A DNA stretch of 64,000 bases from Ariolimax columbianus (taxonomy: Eukaryota; Mollusca; Gastropoda; Stylommatophora; Arionidae), in assembly GCA_036924085.1 (NCBI GenBank), contig JAVGWX010000007.1, positions 97,675,141 through 97,739,140 on the forward strand, written 5' to 3'. Position 1 is the first letter of the stretch; each line of letters starts with the position of its first letter. Under the pieces are notes generated by a model that searched no databases, was not told the origin of the DNA, and saw only the letters and a list, made by a program, of their open reading frames with translations. The position numbers were made by a program, and so were the translations under genes. This document shows, in pieces, positions 1 through 12,468 of the stretch.

Positions 1-431
1 ACCACCTGAACACATACAACAAACACCACAGCCCTACATAGCTGTCCCAAGCACATATCACTGACGACCAACACCCACCTGACTGTTTTGGATCTGTTCT
101 GATTTCCCAGGTTCTTTAAGCCATGACAAGACGTATCCATCAAGAACGTGTTCCATATCTCCCCTATTTCGTCTGACTTATTACGCTCTACTATCATCGT
201 GTTGCGTGAATCCCGTTTCCTGACCTGACAACCTTTGATGCCGCCATTGCCACATTTCTGAAGATCTGTGATCTCGTCCTCGTCTCTCGATAACCTACGA
301 GAACTCATGAAACTATCAGAAGTCGATATTTTAGCAATCTTGTCGTCTGATGCTATGGACGAGACTTTAATTTTCTTATCTCAAAATGTGTTGTAACTGA
401 AAGTAAGATGTCAACAAGTTATCAAGACAAA
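1..431. other. No recognisable feature
   Basis: Mixed-composition sequence with no credible open frame, repeat or mobile-element motif. It ends at the left target-site duplication of the SINE that follows. Confidence 0.5.
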
Positions 432-442
432 GTACATGCATT

Positions 443-703
443 TTTTTTGTTTTTTGTTTTGTTTTGCGTTCGCCTTATTTCTCTAATCCCCAAGGCGGTG
501 TGCGTTGCACTGTGGTTTTTATTTTGCGCCTGTCGGCCCAGTGCATCAGACTTCAGCATGCCTTTTATGTAAGGGTCTGCTTCCTCCTGCATTTTCTAAA
601 GGTTTGCTTCCCCGGGGTAACGGTCGATGCTGTGATGGGGATCGAACCCAGCACCTTCGGGTTGTGAGCCGTGCCACTTAACCACTAGGTTACGCCGTCC
701 CCT
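443..703 (-). mobile_element. SINE B copy, tRNA-related, with 11-bp TSD
   Basis: A short non-autonomous retroposon on the minus strand. Reading from 702 downward, the head carries a Pol III A-box-like TAACCTAGTGGTTAAG and a near-perfect B box GGGTTCGATCCC (around 625-640), as in tRNA-derived SINE promoters. The middle holds a TGCTGAAGTC-type core that recurs in SINE C. The 3' end is A-rich (plus-strand T-rich stretch 443-470). The copy is flanked by a perfect repeat GTACATGCATT at 432-442 and 704-714, the signature of target-primed insertion. The 67-residue open frame across it is not a gene. Family name unknown; the assignment as a SINE is secure. Confidence 0.85.
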
Positions 704-880
704 GTACATGCATTCGTTAAGAACATAAAAAACACACAAATCTAATCATTTAAAATAATATATAATTTGTTTGCTTTACTCGAAATCCTGGTATTCAAAC
801 AGGCATGTTAATATCTGTTTCCAGGTAGCCGAAGCCTATTGGTAGTAGATATTTTAAACTTCCTGCGATTGACTAGACTT

Positions 881-905
881 GGGGGGGGGGGGGGGAGGGG
901 GGGGG
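881..905. repeat. Poly-G tract
   Basis: An almost uninterrupted run of G broken by one A. It could form quadruplex DNA, and its length in the assembly may be unreliable. Confidence 0.8.
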
Positions 906-1004
906 TAAGGTACAAATAACTTGGGTAGATTTGTAACTAGAATTAGATTTTTAACTAGGAGAATTGTTACCAGAAGATTCACGTAAAAACATCCCGGTCT
1001 CCAG

Positions 1005-1072
1005 AGTGACTCGAACCCGCGACCTTGAGCACCTGAGGTGGACACCATACCTCGAGACCACTTAGCCTCCTC
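1005..1072 (-). other. tRNA-like Pol III box pair (probable decayed SINE head)
   Basis: The minus strand shows GGCTAAGTGGTC (A-box-like) followed about 40 bases later by GGGTTCGAGTC (B-box-like). I could not fold a convincing acceptor or anticodon stem, so a functional tRNA is unlikely. A tRNA-derived SINE head or tRNA pseudogene fits better. No tail or target-site duplication was seen. Confidence 0.35.
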
Positions 1073-1079
1073 GGTTTTG

Positions 1080-1668
1080 GCACTTTATAATAACCATACT
1101 ATTACCAATAATATACGCAACGGTGACTACAAATAATATGATCTGCTAGCATGACATTTACAAATGTACCTAAAGAACTAAGTGTTTACAGTAGTGAATG
1201 TCTTCGAATCGTTGCTTGTATTTGGTGAGTTGGAATCGTTGTGTTTATGGTCACCATGTCAAATATGTGTACCGAATATTGAGGCACTCAAATGAGGTGA
1301 ACGTTACCACATAACAGTTTCTGGATAGCTGACTTGAATTCATTATGACATGACTTGACACCTCGTTGTTCCACGCGATGTATAAAGCCATCGCTTCAAC
1401 TGGCCCCTTACGCGAAACCTGTATCCAATTATTTATGTGGGCTCCTTAATTGGTGTTTCTGTAGCAATTCGTTTTGCATGATGAGGTTGCTTGTACCAGG
1501 CACAATCCTATTTAGTCGGCTCACGATATGCTTGAAAGGTTACAGTGGTCTTATTTGTTCTTAACTGACCGTACTCGGATGTTGACAGCTGACAATGACA
1601 ACGAAAGGCAGCGTTCTACCTTCTGCCACAAACAAATAAAATGGCGCTATTCTGTTACTCTTAACACT
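1080..1668. other. No recognisable feature
   Basis: AT-rich sequence without convincing coding, repeat or RNA signal. The frame at 1355-1564 has no recognisable motif. Confidence 0.45.
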
Positions 1669-1669
1669 G

Positions 1670-4040
1670 AATGAGGGTGAGTGAAGTCAGGTTAAGTCAG
1701 CCCATAACCGGTGAGGTCGGTAGGGCACACATGAAGACATGCTCACAACCCCACGCCATCCCTCTCTGTCCGCGGCCTGTTCCTCTTCAGGCCCATTGTT
1801 TCCTGTTGTCCTTCCACTTCTTTTTGGGACCACCTTTTCGTCGCTTGAATTGCATTTTCCGTTCAGGATCGTATTTGCAAGGCCATTTAATCTCGATACG
1901 TTTACCCTTCTCAAGTGATTTGCCTTCTTTTGACAGCTGTCAAGGGGTATTCAATTGGCCTTATTGCCGTTGTTATTATTCCCCGAATTTCATTATTTGT
2001 AATTCGATCTTTGTACGTGACGTTTAGAAGTATACGGAAACACCTCATCGCCATGGCCTGTATTCTCTACTACAGATCAGCTTTAATTGTCCATGTCTCG
2101 CAAGCATAGAGGAATATTGACAGGACCAATGTACGCATTAATCTGATTTTCGTGCATAGTGCTAACCTGGTCCCATTTTGTTAAGCGGTGCAAGCTATTG
2201 TCTGTGCTATTCTGTCCAGCACCTCAAATGTTGACCCATCATCATTGACACTAGAAACCAAGATTGTAAAACGGCCGACCAATTCGAGTTCCTGTCGATA
2301 AACTTGTATCCGTCTGTTGAAGACCTCAGCGTTGGTGGCCATTAATTTTGTCTTTCCGGCGTCAATCTCCATACCTTAGTCTATTTCATCGAGCCTTCTG
2401 ACCAATTCCTGTAGTTCCTCTTCAGTGCCGGCTAACCCGTCGATATCATCTGCAAAACGAATGTTGGTAATCGTTCAGCCACCTATCTTAGCAGTACTAA
2501 CGTGATCTCCAAGTGCCTCACTCATAATTCCCTCAAGAAATATATTGAAAAGAGTTGGAGAGAGTGTACACCCCTGTCTCACACCAACTGATGTGCGAAA
2601 CCAGTCCCCTCGCCTCCCATTCACAAGAACTGCACTGGACACCTTGTCATACAGGTGTTCAAGGACCTGTATAATATGTCCGTTGATTTTATACATCCTC
2701 ATGGTTGCCCATAGCGCTTTGTGCCATACCCTATCGAACGCCTTCTTAAAATCAACAAACACGTTATACAATTTTTGCGGCTGTTCCAGAAGTTTCTCGT
2801 TTAGCAGCCTTAAATTACAGATCTGTTCGGTAGTGTTTCTTCCCTGTCTGAACCCTGCCTGCTCCTCAGCGATGATGTTCTCAGTTTGGGGTTTCAATGG
2901 GTCGAGGATTAATCTAAGCATGACTTTGCTAGGGTGACTGATGAGGCTTTTTGTTCTGAAATTTGGACACAGCTTTAGGTTTCCAGACTTATGTAACGGT
3001 ATAACTATTGATTTCGTCCAAAAGTCTGGCCAGTTTGCCGTCGCCCATACCTTGTTGCAGATGTGTCAGGCCTTCCACCACTACCTCCCCACCTGCATGT
3101 GAGATTTCTGCATATTGTCCACGCCTTACGTAATTCCTCTTTTCAATGTCTTTACCGCTACGGCTACCTACTCCTTCTTTATGAGTTAGTTATCCTCTAT
3201 AGTTGTTGGTGTTGGAGGGGTTGGTTTACCAGGTTCGTTCCGTCCTTCATAGTTGCATAACTTGGAACAGTACTCTGTCCATCGTGCCAGTACGTCATTG
3301 TCCTCAATAAGGCACTTGCCGCTTTTATCCTGGATCAAAACGTTCCTGCCTTGTCTTGGTGTTACCAGTTCTTTGACAACCGTGTATGCTCCTTTAGCGT
3401 CATTTCTGTTTAATCTCTTCGATGTTTGTACATTGCTCACATATCCACGCTTTTTCCGCCTCTCTCATCTGTTGTTGTATCGCTTTTTTGACCTCTTTAT
3501 ATTTGCCGACTTCATCAGGTGGATGTTTTTGGTTTTTCTGTGACCTTCATCTATCACAAAGGTATAGAATGTCTTTGGTCACCCATGGCTTCTTTTTTGT
3601 TTGGTGGCACTCCAGGATCTCTGTTGCTGTATCTATGAGAGCTGAGTTAAGATACTCTGTTACTGTATCCGTATCCAGTCCCTCTCTGAGAGCCAACAGT
3701 GGAGCAAATCTCCCTCCTACCCTCGATTCTAACACTTTGATTATTCTTGGTTCTTATAGTCTATCCAGGTCAAACTTTAGTCTAGTCACATCTTTCTTTA
3801 TGACTCTCTTCAGTCGCAGACGCATAGTCATCATAACAAGATCGTGGTCGCTTCCTATATCCGCTCCAGGAAAACGTCTCGTTCTGACAGTGTTGATGCG
3901 AGATCTAAACCTCCTCAGGACGTATATAATAAATGTGGCTGTGCACATTATTGTTTGGGTTATGCGATGTCCAGCGTCTTGACAGCTTGTTATACCCGAA
4001 CGTGTTAGCCACAAACAGCTTATTGCATTGTGTGAGTGAA
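1670..4040 (-). mobile_element. RTE-like non-LTR retrotransposon, 5'-truncated and decayed
   Basis: Minus-strand remnant of an autonomous LINE. In element order: the end of an apurinic-type endonuclease (about 4035-3800, with a GSDHDLV motif typical of the last endonuclease box), a linker (3440-3186), the reverse transcriptase core (2921-2400), a post-RT region with DRIAQT and YACETWT-like motifs, and a basic C-terminal stretch near 1900-1700 resembling the RTE tail. The frame is broken by several stops and shifts and the N-terminal half of the endonuclease is absent, as expected of a 5'-truncated dead copy. No target-site duplication was located. Assignment to the RTE group rests on motif style, not on a tree. 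Confidence 0.85.
2181..2921 (-). pseudogene. Reverse transcriptase core of the RTE-like LINE
   Basis: Encodes palm and finger motifs of an RNA-directed DNA polymerase that would copy LINE RNA at a nicked chromosomal site. Visible from the N side: EQAGFRQGRNTTEQI, then FVDFKKAFDRVWH (motif A with its aspartate), VGVRQGCTLSPTLFNIFLE (motif B), and after a frame break near 2475 a FADDIDGLAG motif C with the catalytic Asp pair. The break between motifs B and C and the stop before the last segment make this non-functional. The ORF at 2545-2937 on the opposite strand is its shadow. Confidence 0.88.
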
Positions 4041-4497
4041 ATACTCACATGTAATATATAACTTGACTTTGTTACATGAAACCGATCGTTGGACAATGAG
4101 TACACGTATACACTGGTCCCAGGAAACGACAGAAGTGTGTGTTCTCAGCAACGACGTATCGATAACAGGAATTTCTTCCGTGGCTAATTAAAAGCGATTG
4201 GAAGCAATCAATTTCATCACACAGATAACAAGAATGGAACAGAAAAATAACGAAGACATTGAATCTTAAATGGAATTACATAAAAGACACGGGAGCCCAT
4301 GAAAACATGCAAGAAGTCGACAATAACTGATAAACAAGGCTCTAGACGGCGCAGAGATAAGATGAAAATGTTGTCTGCGTCTGGAAAATGTTAGTTTTCC
4401 TAATGATTGGAATCGTTGATCAGCCAAACTTGTTCTTGGGACAACAGACATATATCATCTCAAAGATTTAGATATTCTTGATGTAATCAAATGTGCA
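4041..4497. other. No recognisable feature
   Basis: AT-rich spacer between two LINE fragments. The 61-residue frame on the minus strand has no known motif. Confidence 0.4.
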
Positions 4498-4905
4498 TTA
4501 ACTTAACTTAACGTTTTTAAACTGGTTTAAAAGACTCTGTTGAGTCTGTGTACAGCCAGTGTTTATTTTTTTTACATTCACTTGATTAAAAATACATGTG
4601 CGCATCCAATCTATTCTTGAATGCATTAATTGACCCTGCCTCCACTATTCATGTGGCATTGCATTCTAATTATTCACCACTCTCTGACTTAGAAATAATT
4701 TCTTGTTTCTAATCTGGACTTTTCTTTCATTAATTTGTGGTTGTGACCTCTTGTTCTTGAAGGCCGCTTTATTTTGAAAAAAAACTTATAGTTAAATTTA
4801 TCCTTTTCGTTGATTATCTTATAAATTTGTATTAAGTCACCACGAATTCTTCTCCTTTTTAAACACTGTAGGCAGGTTTTTTTTAGTCTTTCCGCGTAAA
4901 CATTG
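4498..4905 (-). mobile_element. LINE-C 3' end (CR1/jockey-like) with TTAAG-type tail
   Basis: Reading on the minus strand, this matches the 3' end seen on the plus strand at 18066-18535: the post-RT region, the stretch equivalent to GTTTCATTTACATT, the conserved terminal block ending CCAGTATAAAGACGTTA, and a short GTTAAG tail. It is 5'-truncated and non-coding. The plus-strand start ACTTAACTTAACG is the complement of the pentamer tail. Confidence 0.8.
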
Positions 4906-4966
4906 TCTTACCGTTGTTTTGTTGTATGTTGTTTGTCACACCACATAGACCAAAAATACGAGAACG

Positions 4967-7900
4967 ATTGTGGGGCAGTAGACATTCATGTCTAACCAGT
5001 AAAAGGTACTGACAGCTTAATTGTTGGGCAGTAGACATTCATGTCTAACCAGTAAAAGGTACTGACAGCTTAATTGTGGGGCAGTAGACATTCATGTCTA
5101 ACCAGTAAAAGGTACTGACAGCTTAATTGTGCGGCAGTAGACATTCATGTCTAACCAGTAAAAGGTACTGACAGCTTAATTGTGGGGCAGTAGACATTCA
5201 TGTCTAACCAGTAAAAGGTACTGACAGCTTAATTGTGGGGCAGGAGACATTCATGTCTAACCAGTAAAAGGTACTGACAGCTTAATTGTGGGGCAGTAGA
5301 CATTCATGTCTAACCAGTAAAAGGTACTGACAGCTTAATTGTGGGGCAGTAGACATTCATGTCTAACCAGTAAAAGGTACTGACAGCTTAATTGGGGGGC
5401 AGTAGACATTCATGTCTAACCAGTAAAAGGTACTGACAGCTTAATTGTGGGGCAGTAGACATTCATGTCTAACCAGTAAAAGGTACTGACAGCTTAATTG
5501 TGGGGCAGTAGACATTCATGTCTAACCAGTAAAAGGTACTGACAGCTTAATTGTGGGGCAGTAGACATTCATGTCTAACCAGTAAAAGGTACTGACAGCT
5601 TAATTGTGGGGCAGTAGACATTCATGTCTAACCAGTAAAAGGTACTGACAGCTTAATTGTGGAGCAGTAGACATTCATGTCTAACCAGTAAAAGGTACTG
5701 ACAGCTTAATTGTGGGGCAGTAGACATTCATGTCTAACCAGTAAAAGGTACTGACAGCTTAATTGTGGGGCAGTAGACATTCATGTCTAACCAGTAAAAG
5801 GTACTGACAGCTTAATTGTGGGGCAGTAGACATTCATGTCTAACCAGTAAAAGGTACTGACAGCTTAATTGTGGGGCAGTAAACATTCATGTCTAACCAG
5901 TAAAAGGTACTGACAGCTTAATTGTGGGGCAGTAGACATTCATGTCTAACCAGTAAAAGGTACTGACAGCTTAATTGTGGGGCAGTAGACATTCATGTCT
6001 AACCAGTAAAAGGTACTGACAGCTTAATTGTGGGGCAGTAGACATTCATGTCTAACCAGTAAAAGGTAATGACAGCTTAATTGTGGGGCAGTAGACATTC
6101 ATGTCTAACCAGTAAAAGGTACTGACAGCTTAATTGTGGGGCAGTAGACATTGATGTCTAACCAGTAAAAGGTACTGACAGCTTAATTGTGGGGCAGTAG
6201 ACATTGATGTCTAACCAGTAAAAGGTACTGACAGCTTAATTGTGGGGCAGTAGACATTCATGTCTAACCAGTAAAAGGTACTGATAGCTTAATTGTGGGG
6301 CAGTAGACATTCATGTCTAACCAGTAAAAGGTACTGACAGCTTAATTGTGGGGCAATAGACATTCATGTCTAACCAGTAAAAGGTACTGACAGCTTAATT
6401 GTGGGGCAGTAGACATTCATGTCTAACCAGTAAAAGGTACTGACAGCTTAATTGTGGAGCAGTAGACATTCATGTCTAACCAGTAAAAGGTACTGACAGC
6501 TTAATTGTGGGGCAGTAGACATTCATGTCTAACAAGTAAAAGGTACTGACAGCTTAATTGTGGGGCAGTAGACATTCATGTCTAACCAGTAAAAGATACT
6601 GACAGCTTAATTGTGGGGCAGTAGACATTCATGTCTAACCAGTAAAAGGTACTGACAGCTTAATTGTGGGGCAGTAGACATTCATGTCTAACCAGTAAAA
6701 GGTACTGACAGCTTAATTGTGGGGCAGTAGACATTCATGTCTAACCAGTAAAAGGTACTGACAGCTTAATTGTGGGGCAGTAGACATTCATGTCTAACCA
6801 GTAAAAGGTACTGACAGCTTAATTGTGGGGCAGTAGACATTCATGTCTAACCAGTAAAAGGTACTGACAGCTTAATTGTGGGGCAGTAGACATTCATGTC
6901 TAACCAGTAAAAGGTACTGACAGCTTAATTCTGGGGCAGTAGACATTCATGTCTAACCAGTAAAAGGTACTGACAGCTTAATTGTGGGGCAGTAGACATT
7001 CGTGTCTAACCAGTAAAAGGTACTGACAGCTTAATTGTGGGGCAGTAGACATTCATGTCTAACCAGTAAAAGGTACTGACAGCTTAATTGTGGGGCAGTA
7101 GACATTCATGTCTAACCAGTAAAAGGTACTGACAGCTTAATTGTGTGGCAGTAGACATTCATGTCTAACCAGTAAAAGGTACTGACAGCCTAATTGTGGG
7201 GCAGTAGACATTCAAGTCTAACCAGTAAAAGGTACTGACAGCTTAATTGTGGGGCAGTAGACATTCATGTCTAACCAGTAAAAGGTACTGACAGCTTAAT
7301 TGTGGGGCAGTAGACATTCATGTCTAACCAGTAAAAGGTACTGACAGCTTAATTGTGGGGCAGTAGACATTCATGTCTAACCAGTAAAAGGTACTGACAG
7401 CTTAATTGTGGAGCAGTAGACATTCATGTCTAACCAGTAAAAGGTACTGACAGCTTAATTGTGGGGCAGTAGACATTCATGTCTAACCAGTAAAAGGTAC
7501 TGACAGCTTAATTGTGGGGCAGTAGACATTCATGTCTAATCAGTAAAAGGTACTGACAGCTTAATTGTGGGGCAGTAGACATTCATGTCTAACCAGTAAA
7601 AGGTACTGACAGCTTAATTGTGGGGCAGTAGACATTCATGTCTAACCAGTAAAAGGTACTGACAGCTTAATTGTGGGGCAGTAGACATTCATGTCTAACC
7701 AGTAAAAGGTACTGACAGCTTAATTGTGGGGCAGTAGACATTCATGTCTAACCAGTAAAAGGTACTGACAGCTTAATTGTGGGGCAGTAGACATTCATGT
7801 CTAACCAGTAAAAGGTACTGACAGCTTAATTGTGGGGCAGTAGACATTCATGTCTAACCAGTAAAAGGTACTGACAGCCTAATTGTGGGGCAGTAGACAT

Positions 7901-10858
7901 TCATGTCTAACCAGTAAAAGGTACTGACAGCTTAATTGTGGGGCAGTAGACATTCATGTCTAACCAGTAAAAGGTACTGACAGCTTAATTGTGGGGCAGT
8001 AGACATTCATGTCTAACCAGTAAAAGGTACTGACAGCTTAATTGTGGGGCAGTAGACATTCATGTCTAACCAGTAAAAGGTACTGACAGCTTAATTGTGG
8101 AGCAGTAGACATTCATGTCTAACCAGTAAAAGGTACTGACAGCTTAATTGTGGGGCAGTAGACATTCATGTCTAACCAGTAAAAGGTACTGACAGCTTAA
8201 TTGTGGGGCAGTAGACATTCATGTCTAACCAGTAAAAGGTACTGACAGCTTAATTGTGGGGCAGTAGACATTCATGTCTAACCAGTAAAAGGTACTGACA
8301 GCTTAATTGTGGGGCAGTAGACATTCATGTCTAACCAGTAAAAGGTACTGACAGCTTAATTGTGGGGCAGTAGACATTCATGTCTAACCAGTAAAAGGTA
8401 CTGACAGCTTAATTGTGGGGCAGTAGACATTCATGTTTAACCAGTAAAAGGTACTGACAGCTTAATTGTGGGGCAATAGACATTCATGTCTAACCAGTTA
8501 AAGGTACTGACAGCTTAATTGTGGGGCAGTAGACATTCATGTCTAACCAGTAAAAGGTACTGACAGCTTAATTGTGGGGCAGTAGACATTCATGTCTAAC
8601 CAGTAAAATGTACTGACAGCTTAATTGTGGGGCAGTAGACATTCATGTCTAACCAGTAAAAGGTACTGACAGCTTAATTGTGGGGCAGTAGACATTCATG
8701 TCTAACCAGTAAAAGGTACTGACAGCTTAATTGTGGGGCAGTAGACATTCATGTCTAACCAGTAAAAGGTACTGACAGCTTAATTGTGGGGCAGTAGACA
8801 TTCATGTCTAACCAGTAAAAGGTACTGACAGCTTAATTGTGGGGCAGTAGACATTCATGTCTAACCAGTAAAAGGTACTGCCAGCTTAATTGTGGGGCAG
8901 TAGACATTCATGTCTAACCAGTAAAAGGTACTGACAGCTTAATTGTGGGGCAGTAGACATTCATGTCTAACCAGTAAAAGGTACTGACAGCTTAATTGTG
9001 GGGCAGTAGACATTCATGTCTAACCAGTAAAAGGTACTGACAGCTTAATTGTGGGGCAGTAGACATTCATGTCTAACCAGTAAAAGGTACTGACAGCTTA
9101 ATTGTGGGGCAGTAGACATTCATGTCTAACCAGTAAAAGGTACTGACAGCTTAATTGTGGGGCAGTAGACATTCATGTCTAACCAGTAAAAGGTACTGAC
9201 AGCTTAATTGTGGGGCAGTAGACATTCATGTCTAACCAGTAAAAGGTACTGACAGCTTAATTGTGGGGCAGTAGACATTCATGTCTAACCAGTAAAAGGT
9301 ACTGACAGCTTAATTGTGGGGCAGTAGACATTCATGTCTAACCAGTAAAAGGTACTGACAGCTTAATTGTGGGGCAGTAGACATTCATGTCTAACCAGTA
9401 AAAGGTACTGACAGCTTAATTGTGGGGCAGTAGACATTCATGTCTAACCAGTAAAAGGTACTGACAGCTTAATTGTGGGGCAGTAGACATTCATGTCTAA
9501 CCAGTAAAAGGTACTGACAGCTTAATTGTGGGGCAGTAGACATTCATGTCTAACCAGTAAAAGGTACTGATAGCTTAATTGTGGAGCAGTAGACATTCAT
9601 GTCTAACCAGTAAAAGGTACTGACAGCTTAATTGTGGGGCAATAGACATTCATGTCTAACCAGTAAAAGGTACTGACAGCTTAATTGTGGGGCAGTAGAC
9701 ATTCATGTCTAACCAGTAAAAGGTACTGACAGCTTAATTGTGGGGCAGTAGACATTCATGTCTAACCAGTAAAAGGTACTGACAGCTTAATTGTGGGGCA
9801 GTAGACATTCATGTCTAACAAGTAAAAGTTACTGACAGCTTAATTGTGGGGCAGTAGACATTCATGTCTAACCAGTAAAAGGTACTGACAGCTTAATTGT
9901 GGGGCAGTAGACATTCATGTCTAACCAGTAAAAGGTACTGACAGCTTAATTGTGGGGCAGTAGACATTCATGTCTAACCAGTAAAAGGTACTGACAGCTT
10001 AATTGTGGGGCAGTAGACATTCATGTCTAACCAGTAAAAGGTACTGACAGCTTAATTGTGGAGCAGTAGACATTCATGTCTAACCAGTAAAAGGTACTGA
10101 CAGCTTAATTGTGGGGCAGTAGACATTCATGTCTAACCAGTAAAAGGTACTGACAGCTTAATTGTGGGGCAGTAGACATTCATGTCTAACCAGTAAAAGG
10201 TACTGACAGCTTAATTGTGGGGCAGTAGACATTCATGTCTAACCAGTAAAAGGTACTGACAGCTTAATTGTGGGGCAGTAGACATTCATGTCTAACCAGT
10301 AAAAGGTACTGACAGCTTAATTGTAGGGCAGTAGACATTCACGTCTAACCAGTAAAAGGTACTGACAGCTTAATTGTGGGGCAGTAGACATTCACGTCTA
10401 ACCAGTAAAAGGTACTGACAGCTTAATTGTGGGGCAGTAGACATTCATGTCTAACCAGTAAAAGGTACTGACAGCTTAATTGTGGGGCAGTAGACATTCA
10501 TGTCTAACCAGTAAAAGGTACTGACAGCTTAATTGTGGGGCAGTAGACATTCATGTCTAACCAGTAAAATGTACTGACAGCTTAATTGTGGGGCAGTAGA
10601 CATTCATGTCTAACCAGTAAAAGGTACTGATAGCTTAATTGTGGGGCAGTAGACATTCATGTCTAACCAGTAAAAGGTACTGACAGCTTAATTGTGGGGC
10701 AGTAGACATTCATGTCTAACCAGTAAAAGGTACTGACAGCTTAATTGTGGGGCAGTAGACATTCATGTCTAACCAGTAAAAGGTACTGACAGCTTAATTG
10801 TGGGGCAGTAGACATTCATGTCTAACCAGTAAAAGGTACTGACAGCTTAATTGTGGGG
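4967..10858. repeat. 53-bp satellite array, about 111 copies
   Basis: A head-to-tail array with a 53-bp period (for example the AGTAGACATT word recurs at 5401 and 5454). Units are nearly identical. The rare variants are single changes such as GGGGCAG to GGAGCAG, TCATGT to TGATGT, or GGTACTG to GATACTG. Each unit contains the inverted repeat AGACATTCATGTCT (6-bp arms, 2-bp loop). No frame stays open, because TAA and TAG recur in every unit. There are no unique spacers, so this is satellite DNA and not a CRISPR array. High homogeneity suggests recent expansion or ongoing homogenisation. Confidence 0.97.
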
Positions 10859-10889
10859 ACTAGTCTCCAGTGCTTAGTTTTTGTTATTG

Positions 10890-11400
10890 CAAGAACAACA
10901 TCAGCAGCAACAGCAACAATAGCAGCAACAGCAACAACAACAACAACAACGGCAGCAACAGCAATAACAACAACAACAACGGCAGCAACAGCAACAGTAG
11001 CAACAGCAAAAAAAACAGCAGCAGCAAGAACAACAGCAGCAGCAAGAACAACATCAGCAGCAAGAACACTAACAGCAGCAGCAATAGCAACAACAACATC
11101 AACCATCAACAACAACAACAGCAGTAATAACAACAACGGAAGCAAGAACCGCAACAACAGTAGCAACAGTAGTAACAACAACGGAAGCAGCAACAACAAT
11201 ATCAGCAACAACAGCAACATCAGCAACACTGACAATAACAGCAACAACAGTATCAACAACAACAGCAGCAACAACAGCAACATCAGCAACAAAAACAACA
11301 ACAACAGCAGCAAAAAAACAGCAACAACAACAACCACAATAGCTGCAATAACAACATTAACAACATCAGCATCAACAACAACTACAACAACAGCAACAAC
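10890..11400. repeat. CAA/CAG compound trinucleotide tract
   Basis: About 510 bp of interspersed CAA, CAG and AAC units on the plus strand. Open frames of 224 residues (minus) and 226 residues (plus) cross it but encode only Leu/Val/Ala or Asn/Thr/Ser runs and have no domain. They are by-products of a microsatellite without stop codons. Confidence 0.93.
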
Positions 11401-11745
11401 AAATCCTGCTCGCTCTTCTCGCAGCATCTTTGATATTTCTTGTGTAGTTCTTCTGTTCGTACTATTTTCCTTTCTTTTAAAGCGCAGGGCCGCCATTGTT
11501 AGTTGGCCTGCTACAGGAAGTCTCCACCATTGAAGGATGTACTCTTGCAGAGATGTTGTTCATCGTCATTCGTTTGATATCTTCATCCACATTGTATATG
11601 AGGTATCTAAGCCCATGTAGAACACTCCTAAGTTGCATTTGGCAGCATGCCTCAAAGATTGGGGGGGGGGGGTGTGTGTCTTTTCTTTAGTCCCCCGAGA
11701 TCATTTAGCGTCACTTTTGTGTAAATATAGCCCATTCTTATTCTG
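11401..11745. other. Short non-repetitive spacer
   Basis: Sequence between two arrays. It contains a G-run near 11661-11670 and no recognisable gene. Confidence 0.4.
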
Positions 11746-12468
11746 CTCAGAACAGGTCAAGTCTTGGTCAGAGCTGGCCCAGTCTTAGTCAGGAGTGTGA
11801 ACTGTTCTAGTCATGGTCAGGAGTCAGGACTGGTCCAGTTTTGGTCAGGAGTCAGAACTGTTCTAGTCTTGGTCAGAAGTCAGGACTGGTCCAGTCTTGG
11901 TCAGGAGTTAGGACTATTCTAGTCTGGGTCAGGAGTCAGAACTGTTCTAGTCTTGGTCATGAGTCAGAACTGTCCCAGTCTTGGTCAGGAGTCGTAGGTG
12001 GACGAGTCTTAGTCAGGAGTCAGAACTGTTCCAGTTATAGTCAGGAGTCAGAACTGTTCCTCTCTTAGTCATCAGTCAGAACTGTCCCAGTCTTAATCAG
12101 GAGTCAGAACTGTTCCAATTTTGGTCAGGAGTCATAGATGGGCCATTCTTGGCAACGATTCGTAGGTGTCCAATCTTGGTCATGAGTCAGAACTGTGCCA
12201 GTGTTGGTCAGGAGTCAGCAATGTTCTAATCTTGTCAGGAGTCAGGCCTGTGCCAGTGTTGTTCAGGAGTCAGGACTGTGCCAGTGTTGGTCAGGAGTCA
12301 GACTGTGCCATTGTTGGGCAGGAGTCAGGACTGTGCCAGTGTTGGTCAGGAGTCAGAACTGTGCCAGTGTTTGTCAGGAGTCAGAACTGTGCCAGTGTTG
12401 GTCAGCAGTCAGAACTGTGCTAGTGTTGGTCAGGAGTCAGGACTGTGCCAGTGTTAGTTAGGAGTCGT
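11746..12468. repeat. 28-bp minisatellite, degenerate
   Basis: Roughly 26 units built on TTGGTCAGGAGTCAGAACTG followed by a variable TTCYAGTC. Copies differ at several positions and a few have indels, so the array is older or less homogenised than its neighbours. Two overlapping frames of 85-88 residues cross it and are not genes. Confidence 0.9.

Noticed and set aside
4967..10858. CRISPR-like regular array
   Set aside because: The whole 53-bp period repeats with no variable spacers, there are no cas genes, and the surroundings are eukaryotic.
10822..11533. Long frames of 224-226 residues on both strands
   Set aside because: They are translations of a CAA/CAG tract with single-amino-acid runs and no domain.
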